A stretch of 64,000 nt of DNA from Bacteroidota bacterium (lineage in GTDB: Bacteria; Bacteroidota; Bacteroidia; UBA4408). The stretch lies in assembly GCA_963169745.1 (NCBI GenBank), contig CAUJCU010000017.1, forward strand, positions 186,001 through 250,000, written 5' to 3'. This document shows positions 44,196 to 53,583 of this stretch, one piece after another (position 1 is the stretch's first letter; each line of letters begins with the position of its first letter). Below the pieces are notes generated by a model. The model did not search any database and was not told the origin of the DNA. It was given only the letters and a program-made list of their open reading frames with translations. The position numbers and the translations under genes are program-made.

Positions 44196-44924
44196 ATGAA
44201 AATATCAAAACTATTAGGAAGTTCATTATTACTAGTATCAATTCTAAGCTTTAGTACCAAGTCAAAAGCTCAGGAATTAGATTTTGGAATAAGAGGCGGT
44301 GGACTTTATAGCAATTTATTAGGTATTGATTCGGCTAAATTTAAACCCGGTATTACCGGTGGCTTAACCTTAAGCATTAGCAATGGTGGACATTGGAGTA
44401 CAACAGCCGATCTTTTATATTCGCAACGAGGTACTCAATTTCAAAAAAACTTTAAAGATACTACATCAAAACAGACTGAAAAGTTTGAATACACCTATAC
44501 GTTAAACTATGTTGAAATTCCTGTGTTGTTTCATTATAATTTCTTATCGGATAGCAGTAATCTAAAATTACGAGGATTTTTTGGTCCTTCATTAAATTTA
44601 AGAACAAAAGCAAACAGTCAATTAAAATATACCAAAATAGTAAGTATTGGCGACTCTGCTATTACAACTTTGCATGAAGGGAATACAAGTTTAGCTTATA
44701 CTTACACACCGTTTGACTTTAATTTTGTTGCTGGTGTGGGTGCTTCATACGTGTTTTCAGATTTTATTACCTTTAGTATAGATGTTAGAGCCAATTATGG
44801 GTTGCTTGACATTAGAGAGTACCTATCAAAAAGCAGCAAGGATGTTAGAAACGTAGGAGTAAATGTGCTCGCTGGTGTTACTTTTCGTTTGTCTGAACTC
44901 AAAGGTAAAGGGGGAGCAAAATAA
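44196..44924 (+). CDS. PorT-like outer-membrane beta-barrel protein
   Basis: 242 residues. Signal peptide (LGSSLLLVSILSFSTKSKAQ), then an eight-strand type barrel of the OMP_b-brl_2/PorT family: LDFGIRGGGLYSNLLG, then WSTTADLLYSQRGTQF, YVEIPVLFHYNF (near 106), GFFGPSLNLRTKA and FVAGVGASYVF. PorT itself is part of the T9SS machinery, but this barrel type is widespread and function cannot be assigned from the fold. Own promoter; the neighbour on the right is on the opposite strand. Confidence 0.83.
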   Translation: MKISKLLGSSLLLVSILSFSTKSKAQELDFGIRGGGLYSNLLGIDSAKFKPGITGGLTLSISNGGHWSTTADLLYSQRGTQFQKNFKDTTSKQTEKFEYTYTLNYVEIPVLFHYNFLSDSSNLKLRGFFGPSLNLRTKANSQLKYTKIVSIGDSAITTLHEGNTSLAYTYTPFDFNFVAGVGASYVFSDFITFSIDVRANYGLLDIREYLSKSSKDVRNVGVNVLAGVTFRLSELKGKGGAK

Positions 44925-44985
44925 GAGGGCTTGTTACCGCTATTAGTGGATTGATAAGACTTTATTCATTAAGGCAACCTAAGCA

Positions 44986-45324
44986 TCACAGCACTTTCTT
45001 TACAAATTCTGATTTTAAAGCCACAGCTCCAAAGCCTTCAATTCGGCAATCAATGTTATGGTCGTTATCGGGTTTTAATTTTATATTCTTTACTTTAGTA
45101 CCCGATCGTATAGGTTTTTGAGCCCCTTTTACTGGTAAATCTTTTATTACCATTACGGTATCACCATTTTGCAATATATTTCCAAAAGCGTCTTTAATTT
45201 GGTTCTCATCTAAAGGCATTTCATTGGGATCAAACTCATGAAAGCATTGGCTGCAAACCTGCAAATGATCTTGTTCATAAGTGTATTGGCTGCCACATTT
45301 AGGGCAAGGTAAAGAATCATTCAT
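44986..45324 (-). CDS. YjdM/PhnA family zinc-ribbon protein
   Basis: 112-residue cytoplasmic protein. N-terminal zinc ribbon CPKCGSQYTYEQDHLQVCSQC (residues 7-27, two CxxC knuckles), then the family's core VMVIKDLPVKGAQKPIRSGTKVKNIKL, and GFGAVALKSEFVKK at the end. The gene name PhnA comes from an old misassignment to phosphonate use; the true role of this family is not known. The gene is alone between two longer genes. Confidence 0.92.
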   Translation of the reverse strand: MNDSLPCPKCGSQYTYEQDHLQVCSQCFHEFDPNEMPLDENQIKDAFGNILQNGDTVMVIKDLPVKGAQKPIRSGTKVKNIKLKPDNDHNIDCRIEGFGAVALKSEFVKKVL

Positions 45325-45362
45325 TTTTTTATTCTCATATTAAAATATTAATACAAATTCAC

Positions 45363-47753
45363 TTAGTTGTTAATTACCAGCTTGTGTGTAGCCGTTTTTA
45401 TTTCATTTTCATAAACCTGAATCAAATAAGTACCCGCTGTTAATTCTTTATTCAATTGTAGGCTTCCGGCTTTTGCATTAAGTCTATAACGCTGTATTTC
45501 ACGCCCTGTAATATCTTGAATAATAATGCTGTTGTTGTTTCCAAAATTTTCAGTCGTGTAATTCAATTGTTCTTTAGTGCTTAGAGGATTAGGGTAAAAC
45601 CAAAAATTATTTTTTACAATTTGGTTCAGTGATGTATTGGTGTCGGGTTCCACTCTAAAATAATCAAAACCAGCCTCTACAATATGTCCGGGTAAGGCAT
45701 CGGCAGTATAAACTATGAGTTTCATTGTAGTTGTAAAGGGTATTGTAGCGTGAGTTATTAAGATATCTTTTTCAACCCATGAACTACTACCCGGAGTTGA
45801 TACCGTAACAACTTCTAAATTAACTATTTGAGTTCCGTTGCTTAATTTAATTATTAAACTGTCATTAGGAGTGCCTGTGCCTCCGGCATTATAAAACCAT
45901 CGAGCATATTTTATATGGGCAGTGTTATAGGTGCTTAAATCAAATTCAGGAGAGTTGAGAATAGTGCTTCCATCATCAACATCATCGGATCCAACAGAAG
46001 CATTGTTATTTCCGGTAACATACGCTTTCTGACCACAATCACCACTAGCATCAAAACCGGGGTTAGCCATGATACTTCCCGACAAAGTAGCTGCGGGTAC
46101 AACACGCATCCATTTTCCTGAAGCTGCATTACTGCTTATGCTCCAGCCAAAATCAAAGGTAAAATCATCATAAATTCCGGGGTTTAAATGCATCAACATA
46201 CTGCTGTTGCTTATACTATCATCAGTACAATAGGTAAGATACCCCCATTTTCCGGCAAAAATACTATACTGATCCTCAATTAACCCACATTGCGAAAACT
46301 CTCCATTGCTGTCGGTAGTATAAGAATAAGAATAGTTAGCATTTGAAAAATTTACTTGTACATCAGCTAAAGGAGCACTTAAGTTATCTTGAACTAAACC
46401 CATTAAACTTACAGACTGATTGCTAAGCATTGTGATATTCAGCATGGTTACCAAGGCTGTATCGAGCACTACTCCGTTTATGGTAACTGTGTTATATCCC
46501 TGTTTTTCAAAAACAACGGTGTACGTTCCGACATCGGGTGTTCCCGTTTTATATATACCTGAAAAATCGGTACTATCAATAACACCGGCACCCATAATTG
46601 TTACTTTTACCCCTGCAATGTGCGCTCCGCAAATGCTGTCAATCACACTTCCTTCCAAATAACAAGCACGTGTATAGGTAGGTGTAAGAACATACAAACC
46701 CTGTTGAATATCTGAAGCTACTAAATTTCCTGAAGGAAGAAAGGGATAAACACCCCAGCAGCCATCATAACCACCACCATTTAAAGGACTTGTATCAAAC
46801 CAAGCAATATTTACTAAATTCTCGGGACGGTGCACATCTGTAATTACCACCCCATCTTTATACCAAGATGTTACAGCATAGTCGTTTTTTATGTGTGTAT
46901 TATGAACAACACTCTGTGAACCTGGAAACTGCGACTGTATTTTATCCATAAAAACTATATTATTCACATCTGACACATCATAAGCAGCCAAATAACTATT
47001 ATCAACTTCATCGGTGGTAAACAAATAGCGACTGTTATCACTTAACCAACTATTATGAGTAAAGTTACTGGGCGTATGTTGTTGTATTAATTGTACCGGA
47101 TTATTTTTATCACTAACATCTATGGCACTAAAAAATCCATCATAAATATGACAAGCCCATACCGTATCATTTCTTACGTAACCATCGTGTACATAATAGC
47201 CATTGTACACCCCTGCCAATACCGGATTCCACGGATCAGCCAAGCTGCCTATAACAATCCCTTCAATACCGCTGCCGTTATTTGCCCCATATAAATAAAC
47301 GTATCCGTTATCAATATGCAAAGCATGGATGGTGTTTAAAGTATAGGTGCCTACATTGGTTGTAATAACCGGTTTCCAATTATGATAAGGAATAACAGTA
47401 TCGGGCAAATGTGACAAATCAACCACCTGCAAACCTTGATTGCCGCCCTCGGTAGTTACATAGGCAAAATGCTGCCATGTTTTTACTTCGCGCCAAATGG
47501 AGTTGGGACCTGGTATTTCTTTTACCACAAAAGGATTGTCAGGATCTTGAACATTTACAATAGCCATTCCTTCACTGTGTCCTACTAAAGCATATTCGTT
47601 GCCCAAAGAATCAACATAGCCACCTATGTTGGCAAGTTGTTTTCCGGGAAAAGTTAAATGACCTCTTTGGACCATATTTTTTTGTGCTAAACTCAAAGTA
47701 GAAGCTGTTAACAGAAATGTAACGGATAGCATCAAGTTTCTATACTTTTTCAT
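45363..47753 (-). CDS. Choice-of-anchor B family T9SS protein with LVIVD-type repeats
   Basis: 796 residues. Signal peptide (VTFLLTASTLSLAQ), then about 340 residues of propeller-like repeats (IVNVQDPDNPFVVKEIPGP, IDVSDKNNPVQLIQQH, YDVSDVNNIVFMDKI), which match choice-of-anchor B regions. Next come two carboxypeptidase-regulatory-like beta domains near 375-510 (GVKVTIMGAGVIDSTDFSGIYKT; ADVQVNFSNANYSYSYTTDSNGEF), a jelly-roll region, and a type A sorting domain (FYPNPLSTKEQLNYTTENFG to the end). It is a secreted or surface protein; ligand unknown. TATCTTTG on the minus strand at 47780-47773 is a possible minus-7 element without a clear partner. Confidence 0.85.
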   Translation of the reverse strand: MKKYRNLMLSVTFLLTASTLSLAQKNMVQRGHLTFPGKQLANIGGYVDSLGNEYALVGHSEGMAIVNVQDPDNPFVVKEIPGPNSIWREVKTWQHFAYVTTEGGNQGLQVVDLSHLPDTVIPYHNWKPVITTNVGTYTLNTIHALHIDNGYVYLYGANNGSGIEGIVIGSLADPWNPVLAGVYNGYYVHDGYVRNDTVWACHIYDGFFSAIDVSDKNNPVQLIQQHTPSNFTHNSWLSDNSRYLFTTDEVDNSYLAAYDVSDVNNIVFMDKIQSQFPGSQSVVHNTHIKNDYAVTSWYKDGVVITDVHRPENLVNIAWFDTSPLNGGGYDGCWGVYPFLPSGNLVASDIQQGLYVLTPTYTRACYLEGSVIDSICGAHIAGVKVTIMGAGVIDSTDFSGIYKTGTPDVGTYTVVFEKQGYNTVTINGVVLDTALVTMLNITMLSNQSVSLMGLVQDNLSAPLADVQVNFSNANYSYSYTTDSNGEFSQCGLIEDQYSIFAGKWGYLTYCTDDSISNSSMLMHLNPGIYDDFTFDFGWSISSNAASGKWMRVVPAATLSGSIMANPGFDASGDCGQKAYVTGNNNASVGSDDVDDGSTILNSPEFDLSTYNTAHIKYARWFYNAGGTGTPNDSLIIKLSNGTQIVNLEVVTVSTPGSSSWVEKDILITHATIPFTTTMKLIVYTADALPGHIVEAGFDYFRVEPDTNTSLNQIVKNNFWFYPNPLSTKEQLNYTTENFGNNNSIIIQDITGREIQRYRLNAKAGSLQLNKELTAGTYLIQVYENEIKTATHKLVINN

Positions 47754-47807
47754 GTTTTTATAATAAGGGGAACAAAGATATTATTTTTAGCCATTCGCCA
47801 TTTTTTC

Positions 47808-49298
47808 TTAACCCGTAATTCGTTTTATACCGGCTTTAGCTTTTTGGTCAATACTTCGCTGATACTCGTGATCTTTCATTTTAAGACAACGCTCAAAGTA
47901 ATATTTGGCTTGTGTATAGTTTTCTAACTCTTCGTAAATTAAACCTATATTAAGAGCAGCATTAGCGGCAAAGTAATAAGGAAAGGAAGAACCGTTTTTT
48001 AGTACGAGCTGATAGTGTTGAATAGCTTTATTAAAATTCTGTTTTTTATGTTGGATGCGTCCTAACCGATAAATAAACTCTAATTGTTCGCGTGTTGTTT
48101 TAAAATCATCTTTATGAGCTCTTATTAGCACTTTTGTAGCTTCGGTATAATTTCCTCCATCAAATAACAGCCTGCTTTTTAGTAAATAAATATTAGGCAG
48201 TGCCGTACTTTTCGAATCTTTTTCAGCTGTTCGATCTTCATCGGTCATATCATTGCCCCTTTTGGGTATCTGCTTCAGATATTTAAAATATAAGTCCTTG
48301 TTATTTTGAAGTGCATAATAATAGGCCATTTTAAGGTAAGCAGCTTTAATAAAGGTGTTTCCTTTAAAATTATTTACATATTGTTCCAGATATACAATAG
48401 CATCGTTTTCTAAGTTAAAGAGTTTGGCTACTCCTGTTAGATAATTTAAATAATCAAGTTTGAAATAGGTATTTTCTGAAAATTTATTGAGGGTAAGGTA
48501 TGCAGCAGCAACTCCGCTCCTGCCTTGATGCAAACAAATATCAGCATAAGCAAAAGCCAAAACAGGATTCGTTCTTGGTGTTTGTTCTATATGTGTTGTG
48601 ATGATTTTAAGTGCTTGGTTATCATTAATAAAATTTATTTGTATAACAGCCCAAACAAGAGCTGCTTCGGTGCGATAACAAGAATATAGGGTATCTGAAA
48701 AGGCTTTATTATAAAAGTCTTGTAACTCTAAATTACCTTGTATTAACGAACCATTAAAACCCAATAAGTTAACAGCCCATTTATATTCGTCAGGAACAAT
48801 TCCTATTAAGGAATGCAATAAACCCAATGATTTTTTATTGGGTATAAAATGTGGATATAAGGCTGTATTTTTTTCGAGCTGCTTATAGGCTTTTCTAATA
48901 CCTAAAACACCATTCAAATAATCACCTGTTTTAAAATATGCAAAACTCCATTGTAAATTTATTTCTGCTTGTGCATATAAATAATAAGGATTTCGACTGT
49001 CTTCTTTTTCTATTTTTTTTAGCCTAAGCTCCTTTCGGCCTATATACTGGTTTAAAAGCTGTTTATTTTCATCAATAATTAACTCCATACAGTCGCGATA
49101 GTTCTCAATAAGTACAATCAAATTATTATTAGGATTTACTTTTTTTTCGGCATTTATATAACGAAGTGCCGTGTTAAAACGCAACGCAGTTACATGGTCA
49201 TAAGCTTGTCGACAATTATAATTGAAATCGAGCGAAGCCCTTGCCGGAACATGAAGTGCCCCTATAAAAAATAAGATAAAAATGATAATTTTATGCAT
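47808..49298 (-). CDS. TPR-repeat exported protein
   Basis: 496 residues with a short signal peptide (IFILFFIGALHVPARA). Helical throughout; several tetratricopeptide-like units are visible in the last third (IYRLGRIQHKKQNFNKAIQHYQLVLK; AALNIGLIYEELENYTQAKYYFERCLKM) and a paired helix near 100-150. TPR proteins act as protein-binding scaffolds; no partner is evident from the neighbours. TAATTTTG on the minus strand at 49324-49317 could be its minus-7 element. Confidence 0.8.
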   Translation of the reverse strand: MHKIIIFILFFIGALHVPARASLDFNYNCRQAYDHVTALRFNTALRYINAEKKVNPNNNLIVLIENYRDCMELIIDENKQLLNQYIGRKELRLKKIEKEDSRNPYYLYAQAEINLQWSFAYFKTGDYLNGVLGIRKAYKQLEKNTALYPHFIPNKKSLGLLHSLIGIVPDEYKWAVNLLGFNGSLIQGNLELQDFYNKAFSDTLYSCYRTEAALVWAVIQINFINDNQALKIITTHIEQTPRTNPVLAFAYADICLHQGRSGVAAAYLTLNKFSENTYFKLDYLNYLTGVAKLFNLENDAIVYLEQYVNNFKGNTFIKAAYLKMAYYYALQNNKDLYFKYLKQIPKRGNDMTDEDRTAEKDSKSTALPNIYLLKSRLLFDGGNYTEATKVLIRAHKDDFKTTREQLEFIYRLGRIQHKKQNFNKAIQHYQLVLKNGSSFPYYFAANAALNIGLIYEELENYTQAKYYFERCLKMKDHEYQRSIDQKAKAGIKRITG

Positions 49299-49373
49299 CA
49301 GTTAAGCACTAGAGAACAAAATTAGGTAAGTATTTCAGTATATTGAATGGAGCAATTTAAAGGGTATCTATTT

Positions 49374-49994
49374 TTATTGGGAATTTGATTGCTGTTTATT
49401 TGGGTTTAAAGATTTCATACAAGGATTATCACTTTGATGGCATTTTTTAGAATAGGTAATGACTAAGTTGTTAATATCCTTATCCAATACTATATCTAAG
49501 TAGCAATCGGCCCAATATTTTCGCATACAATCATTACCTAAGTATTCAAATTTTTCTGAAGATGTGTAATTCTCAAGAGCAAGCGCACGGGTTTGAAAAT
49601 CCTGAAGAATACAATATTTACCCGATTTTAGACGCATAGAAAATGCTCCTGTGGAGTCCACATGAAGAGCATCAATTACCGGGTTTTTAGCACTATTTGC
49701 ATCTCCTTTTTTAATAAAGAAAGTTTTTTCAAGGCAGGGTTTAATAATTTCCTTTGAAGCTTCTTCATCACAAAATTCTTCTTTCAATAAAATCTTTCCG
49801 CTTAAGGTAAACTCCGGAATAACAACTTGAGGTTTGGGTTTTCGTTTGTGTTTTACATGCTTTTTAGAAGTTGGTTTCTTTTTTGGGGCCGTTTGTGCCG
49901 TTGTTGAAGTTGCGTATGTTAAAAAGCTCCATACTATAAAAAGCAGGGCAATAAGTTTTTTCTTTTTCAAATGATATATGTGTTTCGAAATCAT
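49374..49994 (-). CDS. Exported protein of unknown function with basic linker
   Basis: 206 residues. After a hydrophobic N-terminal segment (IALLFIVWSFLTYATSTTAQ) comes a strongly basic stretch of about 20 residues (KKKPTSKKHVKHKRKPKP), then a domain of about 130 residues with five Cys (FCDEEA, KPCLEK, KYCILQ, DCMRK and DCYLDI; NPCMK near the end). No family I recognise. The cysteines and beta-type pattern suggest a periplasmic disulfide-stabilised domain. Confidence 0.65.
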   Translation of the reverse strand: MISKHIYHLKKKKLIALLFIVWSFLTYATSTTAQTAPKKKPTSKKHVKHKRKPKPQVVIPEFTLSGKILLKEEFCDEEASKEIIKPCLEKTFFIKKGDANSAKNPVIDALHVDSTGAFSMRLKSGKYCILQDFQTRALALENYTSSEKFEYLGNDCMRKYWADCYLDIVLDKDINNLVITYSKKCHQSDNPCMKSLNPNKQQSNSQ

Positions 49995-50194
49995 TATTTC
50001 TTTATCAAAAATTGCAGTTTATGGTCTATGTAATTAATTAAATTTTCTATTAAAAAAAGCAACAAAAGCATTTTTTTTCTATTTATGACCCCATGTTGCT
50101 GTTACTAATATTTTTTTAAAAGTAACGATTAATGGGTAAGACCAATAGCAAAAGGAAAGAAATTTTCAATAAAAAGTTGTTGATATAAATATGC

Positions 50195-51076
50195 TTAAAC
50201 TCGAGAGTGCACAATAAGTAAATTACAAGGCATATCAGCAAGTACATATTCAATATCATGCGTAAAAATTCGGTCAAAAATTCCTAAGTGTGTATCCGGA
50301 GAGTTGAATACAATAAGATCGTAATGGTTATTTCGGGCAAATTGACTTATAGCATACCCCGGTTTTCCTTTTATAACTTGTAAGTCTATTTTAACCTCAG
50401 GTATTGCAGTAGTATTGGTTATATTGCTTAGTTTTACAAAATCTTCTTCCTGCATTTCGCGTTTTATTTTAGAAAACTCTTGTTCTGTATCGTTTTCTGT
50501 TAAAGTAGGATTAAGAATGGGGGTATTAACCTCTTGCACCACTGTAAATTCAGGTATTTTTTCGTTTTTGGCAATGTACTGAACCGTTTTTATGGTATGT
50601 ATAGTTTTGGGGTTATCTACTCCACTCACTACTATTTTCCGCATTCGTTTTGGGTTAATTGAAGGGTTGGTCAGTAACATTACCGAACACTTGGCCTTAC
50701 GCCCAATAGACCGAGCAATGGAGCCAACATAATATTTGTATAAGTTTTCTTTTTCTAAAGCTCCTAAAAGCAGCAAATCAACGATGTTATCTTTACATAA
50801 TTTTAATATCGTTTCTACAGGTTCGCCCTCCATCCATATAATACGATATTTAATTCTAGAGAATCCGATTTTATTAATTAATTTTTCCAAAATATCTTCA
50901 TAATCTGGATTTTTTTTACCTACATGAATAATTACCAACTGGGAACCAAATAAATTCAACATTCTTTTAGTTTCCATTAAAATGGCTTCGAGACGAGGTG
51001 AAAAAGCAACGGCTACTGCCATAGTTTCAAAAGGAAAAGAGGGGCGCTTCTTGAGACGGCTATAATCAGGTTCCAT
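50195..51076 (-). CDS. Universal stress protein with two Usp domains
   Basis: 293 residues: two tandem UspA-like domains. The first (about 17-145) begins ETMAVAVAFSPRLEAILMETKRM and ends LLLLGALEKENLYKYYVGSIARSIGRKAKCSVMLL; the second (about 150-293) starts RKIVVSGVDNPKTIHTIKTVQYIA and ends DLIVFNSPDTHLGIFDRIFTHDIEYVLADMPCNLLIV. The glycine-rich nucleotide-binding pattern G-x2-G-x9-G is degenerate in both. Such proteins accompany stress and growth-arrest responses. No signal peptide. It is the last ordinary chromosomal gene before the accessory island. Confidence 0.85.
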   Translation of the reverse strand: MEPDYSRLKKRPSFPFETMAVAVAFSPRLEAILMETKRMLNLFGSQLVIIHVGKKNPDYEDILEKLINKIGFSRIKYRIIWMEGEPVETILKLCKDNIVDLLLLGALEKENLYKYYVGSIARSIGRKAKCSVMLLTNPSINPKRMRKIVVSGVDNPKTIHTIKTVQYIAKNEKIPEFTVVQEVNTPILNPTLTENDTEQEFSKIKREMQEEDFVKLSNITNTTAIPEVKIDLQVIKGKPGYAISQFARNNHYDLIVFNSPDTHLGIFDRIFTHDIEYVLADMPCNLLIVHSRV

Positions 51077-51340
51077 AAATTATTATTTAGTCTAAACAAT
51101 CGCTGTTAAAGTTAAACAAAGTATTCCAATCAAACCAATTTTTCAAATAAATTCTGAAACAATATTTTTGTTTTTGCACTTAAACTCTTTTAAAATAAAG
51201 CATTTCAGATGTCCTTTCAGGTTTTGCTGTATGTGCGCAAGTTAAAACAACTACTGTTAAATTGAACACTTTACCCCAATTTTTCAAACATTGGTTTTGG
51301 TATTGGCTTGTAGCGGTTTGCAAATGTGTGTGATTGCTGC
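51077..51340. other. Non-coding left flank of the accessory island
   Basis: About 265 bases between the universal stress gene and the left inverted repeat. The inner part (51182-51340) looks less AT-rich than the outer part. Read on the minus strand it has a short coding-like run CAHTAKPERTSEMLYFKRV and stop (near 51245-51187), which I cannot place. No promoter found. Confidence 0.4.
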
Positions 51341-51370
51341 GTGGGCTTAACATAAGCATTTAGAAAACGA
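51341..51370 (+). repeat. Left inverted repeat of the accessory island
   Basis: AGCATTTAGAAAACGA at 51355-51370 is repeated exactly, in reverse orientation, at 55606-55621. Allowing single-base gaps the match extends outward to 51341 (TTAACATA here against TTAAACATAC there), about 30 bases. The segment between the copies holds the whole HNH-RmuC operon. Confidence 0.65.
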
Positions 51371-51581
51371 TTTGCCTTTAATTGCGGTGAGCAATGGAAG
51401 TGCTTGCACTTCTGCATCCATAGAACCTTCACATGTATTAATTGCAATGGGCTTAGATGAAGCTGCTGCATTTGACTCTATTCGTTTTTCTATCGGAAAA
51501 TTTAATACCAAAAGGGAAATTGATATTGTGATTGATGCAGTTAAAAATGTTGTAAGCAGTCTTCGTTCAATGGTTTCTTGA
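51357..51581 (+). pseudogene. 3' fragment of a cysteine desulfurase (IscS/DndA type)
   Basis: 75 codons that are the C-terminal end of a cysteine desulfurase: LIAVSNGSACTSASIEPSHV contains the catalytic Cys in the loop, and the following part (GLDEAAAFDSIRFSIGKFNT then REIDIVIDAVKNVV) matches the family's last helix and strand. Full-length enzymes have about 380-400 residues with a PLP lysine that is not present here. A stop (TAA) lies four codons before 51357, just inside the left repeat, so it cannot be translated as a complete enzyme. Either a truncation at the island edge or a remnant. The same family includes DndA, the sulfur donor of DNA phosphorothioation, and housekeeping IscS; the fragment is too short to decide. 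Confidence 0.75.
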
Positions 51582-51630
51582 AATGGAAAAGAAAACAAAA
51601 TCATCTGAATGACCCAAAAACAAAAAGGTA

Positions 51631-51756
51631 ATGAAAGCCTTGATAATTCGTGCCTGTGATGTGATGCACATGCGTGAAGATGGAAAATTAGAATTCACCA
51701 AACAAGGAGACGCTTTTTTGTATTCTTCTGAAAGCGTTTTGAAGCAAAAGAAATAA
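51631..51756 (+). pseudogene. Short coding-like fragment, origin unknown
   Basis: 41 codons from ATG reading IIRACDVMHMREDGKLEFTK, then QGDAFLYSSESVLKQKK and TAA. It sits between the desulfurase fragment and the convergent 102-aa gene, one base from its stop. The residue pattern is protein-like (balanced charges, defined end) and I read it as the C-terminal tail of a lost gene. I do not recognise the family. Confidence 0.35.
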
Positions 51757-52065
51757 CTACTCCAACATTCCCAAATGAAGTAACAAACCTCTTGCAGGTG
51801 AATGTGTAATGGGAACAAAAGGTTTAAAATTTACCGTTGCAAAATCTTCAAGTTCTTTATACGCCCTGTAAACTTCTTTCAAATTCATACTCCATTCTTC
51901 TTCGGTCTTAGCGTCTAAACGGAGAAAAAACATTTCATCATTTTCAATTCTCTGAACTTCATATCGTCTGCCGTTAGAACTGGTAAACGATTTTACTTTC
52001 CTTGCCCTATCAAGAAATTCTGAAAGCGGAATAATCGGTTTTACTTTACGGAATGTCTTTGCCAT
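51757..52065 (-). CDS. 102-residue protein at the end of the island operon
   Basis: Small cytoplasmic protein without a recognisable motif: MAKTFRKVKPIIPLSEFLDR, then RRYEVQRIENDEMFFLRLD, then EEWSMNLKEVYRAYKELEDF, then a C-terminal HSPARGLLLHLGMLE. It begins 5 bases after the rmuC stop and is the last gene of five. The strand/helix alternation suggests a compact alpha-beta domain. Position only suggests that it acts with RmuC or the Bro-N protein. Unknown function. Confidence 0.75.
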   Translation of the reverse strand: MAKTFRKVKPIIPLSEFLDRARKVKSFTSSNGRRYEVQRIENDEMFFLRLDAKTEEEWSMNLKEVYRAYKELEDFATVNFKPFVPITHSPARGLLLHLGMLE

Positions 52066-52070
52066 TACTT

Positions 52071-53579
52071 CTAATTTTCTTCTGTTGGATCACCTTCCTG
52101 ACTTGCATCCAAAATCAATTTCGATTCGGCTGCTGGTAATTCTTGAACTTGTCTTAATTTTCTTTCAATTGTTCTTGTTCTAACCCCGGTGTTGTCAAGT
52201 TCTTTGGTTGCTGCCACAAGTTTATCTCTTGTTTTTTCAATGATACCTCCAAATTTTCCGAACTCGGTTTTAACTGCTCCAAGCAAGTCCCAAACTTCGC
52301 TGCTGCGTTTTTCAATTGCCAATGTTCTAAAACCCATTTGTAAACTGTTAAGCAACGCACTCAAAGTAGTAGGACCGGTTATCGTTATTTTATAATCTTT
52401 CTGCAACTGCTCAAAAAGTCCGGGAACTCTCAATACTTCGCCAAACAAACTTTCATAAGGCAAAAACATGATGCCGTATTCGGTTGTGTTAGGTGGGTCA
52501 ATGTATTTTTCTTTGATGTCTTTAGCGTTCTTTTTAATACCATTGATAAAAGCTTTACGGTATTCTTCAATTTTATCTACATCGCCTTTGTCATAAGCAT
52601 CTACCAAGGCTTCATAGTCTTCTTTCGGAAACTTAGAATCTATTGGCAACCATAATGTTTTTTCAAGGTTGTTACCATGCGGCATTTTGATAGCAAATTC
52701 AACTACTGCACCGCTACCGACTTTTGTCTTTACATTCTTCTCGTATTGCTCATTGGTTAGTAAATCTTCAATGATATTTTGTAACTGATATTCACCTAAA
52801 ACACCTCTTGATTTTACGTTGCTCATTACCTTTTTCAAATCGCCTACACTCACCGCCAAAGTTTGCATTTCGCCCAACCCTTTGTGAACGGCTTCCAATC
52901 TGTCACTTACTTGTTTGAACGATTCGCCAAGTCGCTTTTCTAGTGTTTCATTCAATTTTTCATCAACGGTTTTACGCATTTCTTCCAACTTCTTCTCGTT
53001 GCCTTCCTGCATGGTTTTCACCGATTTTTCCAAACTCATTTTGAGTTCAGAAATTTTCTCGCTGTTGGCCACATTTTGCGTTTTCTGACTTCTTTCAAAA
53101 TCTGAAAACTGTTCTCTCATGCGTTCTTTGTAATCCTTCAAAGCATCGTTCAATTCTTTTTTAAATACTTCCAGTTTTTCTTTCAATTCGTTTCTGCTCT
53201 CTTTACTGTTGGTGTCTATGCTTTTTTGAAAGTCAGCCAATTTTTCTTCAAAGGTTTTGCGTATGGCTTCTAACTTTTCTTCGTTGGATTTGGTGAGGTT
53301 GACGAGTTGCTCTGAAAATGTTTGCGTGAACTTGTTCAGTTGATTGCCAATTTCAGTTCTTAAACCTGTTGCCGTGTCTGAACTTTCCTTTCGGTTGGTT
53401 ACAAATTCATCTTTCAGATTTTTCTCAGTGTCTTTCAAATTGGAAGTAAGTGTTCCGATGGACGATTTTATTTCGGTTAATTCATTGCCTGATTCTTTCT
53501 TGCCAACTTTGAGGGTAAGGAAGATGTTTACGATTAGGAGAATCGCAAGGGATGAAAGAAATATGTAGATGATGGTCAT
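52071..53579 (-). CDS. rmuC: DNA recombination protein RmuC
   Basis: 502 residues. One N-terminal membrane helix (IYIFLSSLAILLIVNIFLTL), then about 200 residues of coiled coil (repeated KLEAIRKTFEEKL, FKKELNDALKDYKE), then the RmuC nuclease-like domain: SRGVLGEYQLQNIIEDLL near 258, LPIDSKFPKEDYEALV near 307, and the conserved YGIMFLPYESLFGEVLR near 369, followed by ITGPTTLSALLNSLQMGFR. RmuC limits rearrangements at inverted repeats in E. coli and is a frequent companion of restriction loci. Its start is 4 bases after the Bro-N stop. Confidence 0.93.
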   Translation of the reverse strand: MTIIYIFLSSLAILLIVNIFLTLKVGKKESGNELTEIKSSIGTLTSNLKDTEKNLKDEFVTNRKESSDTATGLRTEIGNQLNKFTQTFSEQLVNLTKSNEEKLEAIRKTFEEKLADFQKSIDTNSKESRNELKEKLEVFKKELNDALKDYKERMREQFSDFERSQKTQNVANSEKISELKMSLEKSVKTMQEGNEKKLEEMRKTVDEKLNETLEKRLGESFKQVSDRLEAVHKGLGEMQTLAVSVGDLKKVMSNVKSRGVLGEYQLQNIIEDLLTNEQYEKNVKTKVGSGAVVEFAIKMPHGNNLEKTLWLPIDSKFPKEDYEALVDAYDKGDVDKIEEYRKAFINGIKKNAKDIKEKYIDPPNTTEYGIMFLPYESLFGEVLRVPGLFEQLQKDYKITITGPTTLSALLNSLQMGFRTLAIEKRSSEVWDLLGAVKTEFGKFGGIIEKTRDKLVAATKELDNTGVRTRTIERKLRQVQELPAAESKLILDASQEGDPTEEN

Positions 53580-53583
53580 TTTT

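Noticed and set aside
51256-51350. Integron attC site
   Set aside because: GTTRRRY- and RYYYAAC-like heptamers occur, but in the wrong order and without paired inner arms; no integrase is seen.
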